From assembly GCA_035591015.1 (NCBI GenBank), contig JAXIUW010228062.1:1-18248 (forward strand): a DNA stretch of 18,248 nt, read 5' to 3'. Made by a program: the position numbers and the translations under genes. The notes beneath the pieces were generated by a model. That model was not told where the DNA came from, searched no databases, and was given only the letters and a program-made list of their open reading frames with translations. Of this stretch, positions 16,301-18,248 are shown piece after piece (positions within the stretch are counted from its first letter, which is position 1; every line of letters starts with the position of its first letter). This DNA is from Cephalothrix simula (lineage: Eukaryota > Nemertea > Palaeonemertea > Archinemertea > Cephalotrichidae).

Positions 16301-17533
16301 AAATAATTCAGCTATACTAGCTATCGAATCACTTATTTTCAATTAGATTATCTATGTTCTCAGGTATTTTTTAATAAAAAATTCCATATTCTCGAATTCA
16401 TATAATTAAGTGTAAAAACATGAAAAATCTATGAAAACGATTAAAACTAACGATTAAAACTACTATCAAACATAGATATAAACATACCTAATCGACTCAT
16501 AAAAGCATGTACCAAATCCTTCTTTAAATTTGATTTAGTAAAATTTACCCCATAAAGGTGCGCTATTGGCGAAAATGTGATATCGATCGCTTTATCGCTT
16601 CTTTAGTCTAATTTATCGCTATGTAGTTAGTGGAATGCTAATCCATTTTGGTCAATCGTGCACCACTCTCTTTTATCCACCAGTCAATACTTGTGATTAT
16701 AATTTCATACAATGTAAAACTTGTATCGTTTTCATCCGAAAAAAAAGTATTTTCCAGCTAATGATAATATTTAGTAATTAGTAGTGAAAAATTAAATTAA
16801 ATTTAATATAAAATGAAAAAATCAATAATAATTTTTTTGAACCAGATAATAATATTATCAGCTAATATACTGGACATATTATGTAAGTTCCAATATGTGC
16901 CAGTTGCAGATCTGTCTTAATAGTATTTTTAAAAACTTTATGAAGAGTGATTTGCCCCATTTTTAATGAGTGTTTATTGGTATCAGTTAAATATATCAGT
17001 TAAATATTTAGTTAAAGCAGGTATACCTGGAAACAAAAATATCCTTGAAAATTAAATAAATCTTTTTTACAGGATGCTGGTCTTACAAAAGACTTTACAA
17101 ATTCACCTTTACATCGATTCAAAAAACCTAATTCAAAGAATCACCATAACATTTACCCCCCATCAGCTACTCTCCATTTGTCCAACATTCCACCCACGAT
17201 TACAGAAGAACAGATCAAGGAAGCATTTTCCCAAACCGGTGGCGCGATAGTCGGCTTTAAGTTTTTCCAGTAAGTATATTAACATACTTTTATCCTCAGT
17301 TTTTTCTCCCATAAATCAACCAAAATCATGTTACATGTATTTCAAATAAATGTGCTTGTAGAAAATTTATCAAATAAGATTCTATAATTTATCTTTGTAG
17401 GAAAGACAGGAAAATGGCTCTTATTCAAATGAGCACAGTAGAAGAAGCAACTCATGCTCTTATGGACCTCCATAATTACCCACTGAGCGAGTCCAACCAT
17501 CTTCGTGTTTCTTTCTCGAAAGCTACCATCTAA
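1188..17533 (+). CDS. PTBP1: Polypyrimidine tract-binding protein (PTB/hnRNP I), 5'-partial, multi-exon
   Basis: Nuclear RNA-binding protein that binds CU-rich RNA through four RRM domains and represses or shifts alternative splicing, with further roles in polyadenylation and translation. The span contains at least eleven constitutive-looking exons plus a set of short linker exons. Joined without the linker exons they give 405 residues and a stop: end of RRM1 (about 1-44), RRM2 (about 70-165), linker, RRM3 (about 209-285) and RRM4 (about 321-405). Recognition rests on family stretches such as [62 protein letters not shown] and the terminal [10 protein letters not shown]. All junctions are GT-AG and all phases agree. 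Human PTBP1 is about 531-557 residues, so roughly the first 100 residues lie upstream of the window. The symbol is by homology: invertebrates usually have one PTB gene (hephaestus in fly), equally related to vertebrate PTBP1, PTBP2 and PTBP3. Confidence 0.96.
1329..1940 (+). other. Intron with E-box pair and possible 18-nt microexon
   Basis: AT-rich intron. It holds a possible microexon (1397-1414, listed separately). At 1668-1680 there are two CACGTG E-boxes separated by a single T, in GTCACGTGTCACGTGA. No reading frame of interest. The acceptor is CTCATTATAG at 1931-1940. Confidence 0.75.
1397..1414 (+). CDS. PTBP1: Possible 18-nt in-frame microexon in linker 1
   Basis: A long pyrimidine run (about 1364-1390) and TTTACAG lead to AAT GTC AGA TCA ATT AGG, then the donor GTAAAT. 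Read in phase 0 it adds six residues, NVRSIR, between RRM1 and RRM2. Length and phase keep the frame. The intron before it would be only 68 bases, short but workable. Linker 1 in this gene is about 15-20 residues shorter than in vertebrates, so an optional insert is plausible. It is supported only by splice-site appearance. Confidence 0.4.
1941..2066 (+). CDS. PTBP1: PTB exon: linker 1 and first strand/helix of RRM2
   Basis: 42 codons, phase 0 at both ends, with acceptor CATTATAG and donor GAG|GTACGT. It starts [16 protein letters not shown], equivalent to human ARAQAALQAV, then [19 protein letters not shown]. The latter is the RNP2 strand of RRM2 and the start of its first helix (human LRIIVENLFYPVTLDVLHQ). 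The alanine-rich stretch found in the vertebrate linker is missing. Confidence 0.95.
2067..2840 (+). other. Intron containing a MITE-like element
   Basis: About 770 bases, over half of which is the inverted-repeat element at 2345-2731. The open frames on both strands inside it show no protein features. The end has the acceptor CTACTTTCAG. Confidence 0.75.
2345..2731. mobile_element. MITE-like element with terminal inverted repeats
   Basis: ATATGCCCTACAAGGGGAAGG (from about 2376) is matched in reverse complement at about 2686-2712 by ATAATGCCCTACACGGGGACGG. The similarity continues outward over about 30 bases (CATAATATGATAC against CATATCATTACG). The interior is GC-richer than the intron around it and includes TGGACCTTTTATGGGTCCC-like local palindromes. 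There is no transposase frame. This suggests a non-autonomous element of about 0.4 kb. Confidence 0.55.
2841..2892 (+). CDS. PTBP1: PTB exon: first helix and second strand of RRM2
   Basis: 52 nt, in phase 0 and out in phase 1, with acceptor CTTTCAG and donor AATA|GTGAGT. It codes for [17 protein letters not shown], matching human IFSKFGTVLKIITFTKN. The split codon AAC is completed by the next exon. Confidence 0.94.
2893..3066 (+). other. Short intron, 174 bases
   Basis: The shortest clear intron of the gene. AT-rich, donor GTGAGT, acceptor TTTCTTATTAG. It contains no other feature. Confidence 0.85.
3067..3125 (+). CDS. PTBP1: PTB exon: third strand (RNP1) of RRM2
   Basis: 59 nt, in phase 1 and out in phase 0, with donor GAC|GTAAGT. 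With the split codon it codes for [20 protein letters not shown], matching human NQFQALLQYADPVSAQHAKL. The Q-ALIQ-A pattern is the PTB-type RNP1, which lacks the usual aromatic residues. Confidence 0.94.
3126..3781 (+). other. Intron, no further features
   Basis: About 650 AT-rich bases. A small palindrome, CAGATATATCGATATCTG, lies near 3276. The acceptor is CGTTTTTTACAG. No exon or repeat of note was seen. Confidence 0.75.
3782..3950 (+). CDS. PTBP1: PTB exon: end of RRM2 and its fifth-strand extension
   Basis: 169 nt, in phase 0 and out in phase 1, with donor GGAA|GTAAGT. It starts [20 protein letters not shown] and goes on [15 protein letters not shown], matching human GQNIYNACCTLRIDFSK...LNVKYNNDKSRDYT. 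The extended fifth strand of RRM2 is typical of PTB. It ends LDQGVAAFG, equivalent to the human LDQTMAAAFG that leads into the RRM2-RRM3 linker. Confidence 0.96.
3951..5047 (+). other. Intron before the first linker microexon
   Basis: About 1.1 kb, AT-rich, with no reading frame or clear repeat. The CU/UGC-containing stretch TTTCTGCG at 5016-5023 lies just upstream of the microexon and is discussed in the findings. Confidence 0.7.
5048..5077 (+). CDS. PTBP1: PTB linker microexon, 30 nt (cassette)
   Basis: AATTCCAG precedes 30 bases that end at a perfect GTAAGT donor. Entered in phase 1 it gives [10 protein letters not shown] and a phase-1 end, so it keeps the frame whether used or skipped. 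The sequence has no obvious vertebrate counterpart. Splice sites, length and phase all fit a regulated neural-type microexon. No transcript evidence is available. Confidence 0.65.
   Translation, partial: KWLCTPNTT
5078..6585 (+). other. Intron with degenerate tandem repeats
   Basis: About 1.5 kb. It contains the GGTTACC-type tandem repeat at 5640-5870. The open frame from 6361 runs through the following exon in another frame and is not a gene. The upstream edge of the next exon has no good pyrimidine tract. Confidence 0.7.
5640..5870. repeat. Degenerate minisatellite, unit about 35-40 bp
   Basis: Repeated variants of a unit like GGTTACAAACCTGGTTGCTATG appear at about 5659, 5681, 5726, 5747, 5773, 5806 and 5850: AAAACCTGGTCACTATGGGTTAC, GGCTACAAACCAGG, GGTTACCAAACAGG, GGTTTACAAGCCTGG. 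The copies have drifted considerably and are separated by T-rich fillers. Confidence 0.6.
6586..6684 (+). CDS. PTBP1: PTB linker exon, 99 or 90 nt (cassette)
   Basis: In phase 1 the translation is [33 protein letters not shown], then the donor GGAG|GTACGC. It resembles the vertebrate linker exon 9 (human SASPYAGAGFPPTFAIPQAAG), with LASPF corresponding to SASPY. Two AGs can serve as acceptor: 6584-6585 (99 nt) and 6593-6594 (90 nt, starting at 6595 and losing PQG). Both keep the frame. Neither has a strong pyrimidine tract, which predicts weak, regulated use. Vertebrate exon 9 also has two alternative 3' sites (PTB2 and PTB4). Confidence 0.75.
6685..7235 (+). other. Intron, little content
   Basis: About 550 bases. 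A small hairpin CTGATGAT...ATCATCAG lies at about 6982-7007. The CU-rich end CTTTGCCCTATTTCCCATCTTTAG forms the next acceptor. Confidence 0.75.
7236..7301 (+). CDS. PTBP1: PTB linker exon, 66 nt (cassette)
   Basis: The CU-rich acceptor CCCATCTTTAG and the donor TCTA|GTAAGC enclose 22 codons, phase 1 in and out. The translation is N or D (depending on the upstream exon), then [21 protein letters not shown]. It is rich in glycine, leucine and proline, as is the human linker (RIAIPGLAGAG). Being symmetric, it can be skipped. The overlapping frame seen at 7263-7568 is out of phase and not used. Confidence 0.75.
7302..8900 (+). other. Long intron of the linker region
   Basis: About 1.6 kb, AT-rich, with no gene. 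It includes a possible poison exon at 8281-8312. The acceptor region at the end is TTTTTGTATTCGGCTTTCAG. Confidence 0.7.
8281..8312 (+). CDS. PTBP1: Possible 32-nt poison exon
   Basis: ATTTTACCCTTTACAG leads to 32 bases ending AAC|GTAAGC. Both splice sites look as good as those of the real exons. Entered in phase 1, as every neighbouring exon requires, it reads xTC AAA ACC TAA, an in-frame stop, and its length is not a multiple of three. If spliced in, it would trigger nonsense-mediated decay. It may equally be a chance pair of sites. Confidence 0.3.
8901..8939 (+). CDS. PTBP1: PTB linker exon, 39 nt (cassette)
   Basis: CGGCTTTCAG precedes 39 bases ending CATG|GTAAGG. Phase 1 in and out. With an A from the exon before, it gives [13 protein letters not shown]. 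The composition is close to the alanine/histidine-rich part of the human linker (VPNVHGALAPLAIPSAA). It can be skipped without shifting the frame. Confidence 0.7.
8940..9557 (+). other. Intron with CU-rich tract
   Basis: About 620 bases. The part near 9458-9508 is rich in CU motifs known to bind PTB (TTCTCT, TCTTTTCTTTG, ATCTTGACTCTCTT), followed by the acceptor CCCTTCTTACAG. This could allow PTB to regulate the next microexon of its own transcript. Confidence 0.65.
9558..9581 (+). CDS. PTBP1: PTB linker microexon, 24 nt (cassette)
   Basis: A strong acceptor (TATCCCTTCTTACAG) and the donor AGAG|GTAAAT enclose 24 bases in phase 1-1. With the G of the preceding exon it codes for A, MSSDRER, a short charged insert. 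The donor is weaker than most in the gene. No vertebrate counterpart is recognised. Confidence 0.6.
9582..9963 (+). other. Intron before the charged exon
   Basis: About 380 bases. It contains two GATGTCACG boxes (about 9818 and 9852) and a GTGTCACACAGTGTGTCAC palindrome-like stretch near 9925. The end TGTTATTTTAGGAG forms a tandem acceptor. Confidence 0.65.
9964..10367 (+). CDS. PTBP1: PTB alternative exon with own stop: charged tail
   Basis: From the acceptor TTATTTTAG the phase-1 frame set by all upstream exons stays open for 133 complete codons after the split one and ends at TAA 10365-10367. It starts [16 protein letters not shown], continues with an acidic stretch ([17 protein letters not shown]), then arginine- and lysine-rich sequence (NRPRKR). 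It ends LSVFKLEFQ. No known domain is recognised. Used as a last exon, it would give a PTB with RRM1 and RRM2 but without RRM3 and RRM4. A possible donor, AAAG|GTGATA at 10231, would instead make it a 267-nt symmetric cassette joining 10876. No AATAAA follows before the next exon. Alternatively it belongs to a separate transcript. Confidence 0.5.
10368..10875 (+). other. 3' flank of the charged exon, intronic to the main transcript
   Basis: About 500 bases of AT-rich sequence with no canonical AATAAA, so a terminal use of the preceding exon would need a variant signal. The acceptor TTGCTATTTCAG closes it. No frame or repeat of note. Confidence 0.6.
10876..10991 (+). CDS. PTBP1: PTB exon: end of linker and first strand of RRM3
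   Basis: 116 nt, in phase 1 and out in phase 0, with acceptor TATTTCAG and donor CAG|GTAATG. The translation is A or T (depending on the upstream exon), [27 protein letters not shown], then [10 protein letters not shown]. The last is the RNP2 strand of RRM3 (human [10 protein letters not shown]). It is the common acceptor for all phase-1 linker exons. Confidence 0.95.
11675..11727. repeat. Bulged hairpin in intron
   Basis: CTCTTTTGAAA followed by GCAACGC (11675-11692) pairs with GCGTTGC...TTTTAAAAGAG (11703-11727). The apex loop is 10 bases and there is an internal bulge on the 3' side. It may be a fold of a decayed element. The arms are short for a microRNA precursor. Confidence 0.45.
12024..12114 (+). 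promoter_or_regulatory. Pyrimidine tracts upstream of the 34-nt exon: likely PTB sites
   Basis: Positions 12024-12047 are 24 uninterrupted pyrimidines. After a gap, ACTCCTTTCTGCGCTCTACTC and GATTCTTAG run to the acceptor. PTB prefers UCUU, UUCU and CUCUCU in a pyrimidine context, all of which occur here or close by. In vertebrate PTBP1 such tracts let PTB promote skipping of the equivalent exon. The two UGC triplets at 12087 and 12100, within CU-rich sequence, resemble the SRRM3/SRRM4-type microexon enhancer. Confidence 0.5.
12115..12148 (+). CDS. PTBP1: PTB 34-nt exon: first helix of RRM3, autoregulatory
   Basis: The acceptor GATTCTTAG and the donor TTTG|GTACGT enclose exactly 34 bases: [11 protein letters not shown] plus one base, in phase 0 and out in phase 1. 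The human exon is also 34 nt and codes for RVTPQSLFILF. Skipping joins phase 0 to phase 1, shifts the frame and removes RRM3 and RRM4. In vertebrates PTB promotes this skipping in PTBP1 and PTBP2 transcripts to lower its own level through nonsense-mediated decay. The conserved length and position suggest the same switch here. Confidence 0.96.
12149..12604 (+). other. Intron downstream of the 34-nt exon, CU/U-rich
   Basis: About 450 bases with many UUCU and UCUU motifs (TTTCTATTTTCTACAATTCTT just after the donor, and TTTTTCTTAAA, TACTTCTTTTTTTT near 12470-12545). Together with the upstream tracts, the 34-nt exon is enclosed by candidate PTB sites. Confidence 0.65.
12605..12697 (+). CDS. PTBP1: PTB exon: middle of RRM3
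   Basis: 93 nt, phase 1 in and out, with acceptor TATATTAG and donor ACCG|GTAAGT. The translation is [21 protein letters not shown], then [10 protein letters not shown], matching human [30 protein letters not shown]. It contains the second strand and the RNP1 strand of RRM3. Confidence 0.96.
13152..13397. mobile_element. Possible MITE, arms of about 25 bp
   Basis: GGCCTACAGGTCC..ATAGGTATTTG (13152-13176) returns inverted at 13369-13397 as CAAATACCTA..TGACCTGTAGGTCC, with a 4-5-base indel. The interior of about 190 bases is AT-rich and non-coding. A third partial copy, AGGCCTATAG, occurs near 13325. Confidence 0.45.
13614..13697. repeat. Palindromic element centred at 13662
   Basis: The perfect core TGTTGTCA-AG-TGACAACA lies at 13654-13671. 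The outer ends GTGTTCAATAATATA and TATATTTTGAACAC also pair. The unit of about 84 bases could fold into a long hairpin. It lies directly beside a second palindrome. Confidence 0.5.
13714..13842. repeat. Inverted repeat with CTTGTACA arms
   Basis: The left arm (GTATGTGATTGGTCC, then GTTCTGTACAAGAAAAATAT) pairs with the right arm (ATATTTCTTGTACAAAACTCGG...TTCACACCGCATATAC). A further inner pair ACTCGTTTA/TAAACGAGT lies at 13752-13782. It is likely a foldback or MITE remnant. Confidence 0.55.
14254..14304 (+). repeat. Dispersed repeat, copy 1
   Basis: About 51 bases starting ACAATAGCATATAAAAATTG and containing CTAAATGAGACCAA. They match the copy at 16035-16086 (ACAATAGTATAGAAAAATTG...CTAAATGATGCCAA) at roughly four bases in five. 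The two copies lie in different introns. Confidence 0.55.
14415..14838. mobile_element. Tandem and inverted array of a 110-140-bp element
   Basis: Two direct copies (14415-14550 and 14556-14686) each run from GCATAAG.GTACAGCC through CCAATATTAT and AACTTGCA to CCACCTAGTAGCCCCCTAGCG. A third copy, 14697-14808, is inverted and starts TTTTCGCCGCTAGGGGGCTA. The beginning of a fourth, also inverted, follows at 14818-14838. Copies two and three form a near-perfect hairpin of about 60-bp arms around 14692. There is no coding sequence. Confidence 0.7.
15098..15195 (+). CDS. PTBP1: PTB exon: second helix and fourth strand of RRM3
   Basis: 98 nt, in phase 1 and out in phase 0, with acceptor TTTTTAG and donor CCG|GTAAGT. 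The translation is [21 protein letters not shown], then [12 protein letters not shown], matching human [31 protein letters not shown]. The human glycine-histidine (NGHKLHGK) is replaced by KIKLWGK. Confidence 0.96.
15753..16238 (+). repeat. Five spaced copies of GTTAAAAGGGCACTT
   Basis: Copies start at 15753, 15891, 15914 (with an AAAAAGGG variant), 16106 (GTTAAAATGGCACTT) and 16222. All are in the same orientation with uneven spacing of about 23-190 bases. They may be the remains of a longer tandem repeat whose units have drifted. Confidence 0.5.
16035..16086 (+). repeat. Dispersed repeat, copy 2
   Basis: Second copy of the element seen at 14254-14304, with the same orientation and about the same length. 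It lies inside the GTTAAAAGGGCAC cluster, so both may belong to one larger decayed element. Confidence 0.5.
17073..17269 (+). CDS. PTBP1: PTB exon: linker 3 and first part of RRM4
   Basis: 197 nt, in phase 0 and out in phase 2, with acceptor TTTTTTACAG and donor TTCCA|GTAAGT. The translation begins [19 protein letters not shown], the conserved stretch linking the back-to-back RRM3 and RRM4. It continues through [20 protein letters not shown] (RNP2 strand) and ends [10 protein letters not shown]. It matches human residues about 438-500 closely. Confidence 0.97.
17401..17533 (+). CDS. PTBP1: PTB terminal coding exon: end of RRM4 and stop
   Basis: Enters in phase 2 after TCTTTGTAG. The translation is Q (split codon), [43 protein letters not shown], then TAA at 17531-17533. 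It carries the RNP1 strand (KMALIQM) and the last strand of RRM4. Human PTB ends LRVSFSKSTI, so the C-terminus is complete. Confidence 0.97.
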
Positions 17534-17949
17534 CCTCCGAAAAAAGTTTTAGGATGCATCATCCTCTACAGCTTTCCACCTTACCATCCACAGATCTGAA
17601 TCCTGCGCCTTAGGCTAGGGGAATGTTTGACAGAATGAGCGTGACATAATGGGAAAAATCCCGGAATTCCCCCCAAGTGTGACCATGTGGTCTGGCCAGC
17701 TAGTAGCTGCATTAGTTCCATTATAAATTATAGCTTAAAGAAAAAAAGAGTTCATATTATTATATATATTTTTCATACACGAAGATAGTGAATTGTGTAC
17801 AGGAACTATGATGATTATATGTAAAGTTGTATATGATTATAATATGTTAAACAGTTATTTGTTGATCATGATAAAACGATTATTGTATCTTTAATCATGG
17901 TATATAGATGTATTTTCCAGGATACCCAGGGACAGTGTTGGGGCAGGAG

Positions 17950-17976
17950 ATGACCTTTACTCTAGGTCAAGGTCAT
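17950..17976 (+). other. Small hairpin in 3' UTR / AGGTCAAGGTCA box
   Basis: ATGACCTT (17950-17957) pairs with AAGGTCAT (17969-17976) over an 11-base loop. At DNA level AGGTCAAGGTCA contains TCAAGGTCA, the extended half-site of orphan nuclear receptors. Either reading may be coincidence. Confidence 0.35.
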
Positions 17977-18038
17977 GATGTTATTTCATAAGGTGCTGAA
18001 TTAGCTGTTGCCTTTATATATATTATATATTATTAAAT

Positions 18039-18044
18039 AATAAA
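18039..18044 (+). terminator. Polyadenylation signal AATAAA
   Basis: The canonical hexamer AATAAA, the only one between the stop codon and the window's end. A CA-containing cleavage region (GCATATTGCA, about 18056-18065) and a U/GU-rich stretch (TTTCTATTTGTAGT) follow at normal distances. Confidence 0.8.
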
Positions 18045-18065
18045 TCTCGGTCCATGCATATTGCA

Positions 18066-18248
18066 CTATGCATTTCTATTTGTAGTAATATATATATACT
18101 CTTCGCTTTAATCTCTTATAATATGTTTGGCTATATGCAACCTATCTATATATAAACCCCCTTAGAGTAGTGCTTGCACAAAAAACGAATTGTTATTTCT
18201 TTTGTCGATTAATTTTATAAGAGTCCTTTATGATTACGAATTTGTTAT
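18066..18248. other. Downstream flank, no gene seen
   Basis: AT-rich sequence after the predicted transcript end, with a short TATATATATA run near 18089. Nothing coding is visible on either strand. Confidence 0.6.

Larger units (their letters stand above)
15196..17072 (+). other. Intron with short interspersed repeats
   Basis: About 1.9 kb, non-coding. It contains the GTTAAAAGGGCAC repeat cluster (15753-16238), the second copy of the dispersed repeat (16035-16086), a CGTTGATC/GATCAACG hairpin (16147-16185), and two AATAATATTATCAGCTA-like stretches (about 15550 and 16848). The acceptor is ATCTTTTTTACAG. Confidence 0.75.
17534..18062 (+). other. 3' UTR
   Basis: From the stop to about 20 bases past the AATAAA. 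AT-rich towards its end, with a TATATA run at 18014-18032. It holds a hairpin at 17950-17976. The exact cleavage point is an estimate. Confidence 0.75.

Noticed and set aside
18014-18032. TATATA run as a promoter for a downstream gene
   Set aside because: It lies in the 3' UTR just before the polyadenylation signal and no coding sequence follows in the window. Simple AT repeat.

Overview
The window is a stretch of an animal nuclear genome. It is AT-rich and intron-dominated, and carries one protein gene on the + strand that fills almost the whole window: the 3' three quarters of a polypyrimidine tract-binding protein (PTB, hnRNP I) gene. None of the long open reading frames is itself a gene. 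The gene was read by joining short exons flanked by GT/AG sites and matching the translation to the known PTB family. The animal looks like an invertebrate: sequence divergence from vertebrate PTB is moderate, introns are roughly 0.2-2.4 kb and full of short inverted-repeat elements. The phylum cannot be settled from this window. The promoter, the N-terminus and the first half of RRM1 lie upstream of base 1.

Layout. 1-1187: intron with a large foldback element. 1188-3950: five exons giving the rest of RRM1, a short linker and all of RRM2 with its fifth-strand extension. 3951-10875: the RRM2-RRM3 linker region, about 7 kb, with at least five short exons (30, 90/99, 66, 39 and 24 nt). Every one enters and leaves in phase 1, so each can be included or skipped without breaking the frame. 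The region also holds a larger charged exon (9964-10367) that reads into its own stop codon, and a possible 32-nt poison exon. 10876-17533: six exons giving the end of the linker, RRM3 and RRM4, ending in the family's C-terminal serine-lysine-alanine-threonine-isoleucine. 17534 to about 18060: 3' UTR with an AATAAA at 18039.

Five exons up to 3950 plus six from 10876 give 405 residues and a stop. Adding the five linker exons gives 491. The second exon after 10876 is exactly 34 nt and codes for the start of RRM3. Vertebrate PTBP1, PTBP2 and PTBP3 carry a 34-nt exon at the same place, whose skipping causes a frameshift and nonsense-mediated decay under PTB's own control. The arrangement here, with long CU tracts around the exon, suggests this self-regulating switch is shared.

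The introns hold several unannotated inverted-repeat or tandem elements: 309-613, 2345-2731, 5640-5870, 13614-13842, 14415-14838 and 15753-16238. No rRNA, tRNA, CRISPR or coding transposon was found. No convincing gene was seen on the minus strand.
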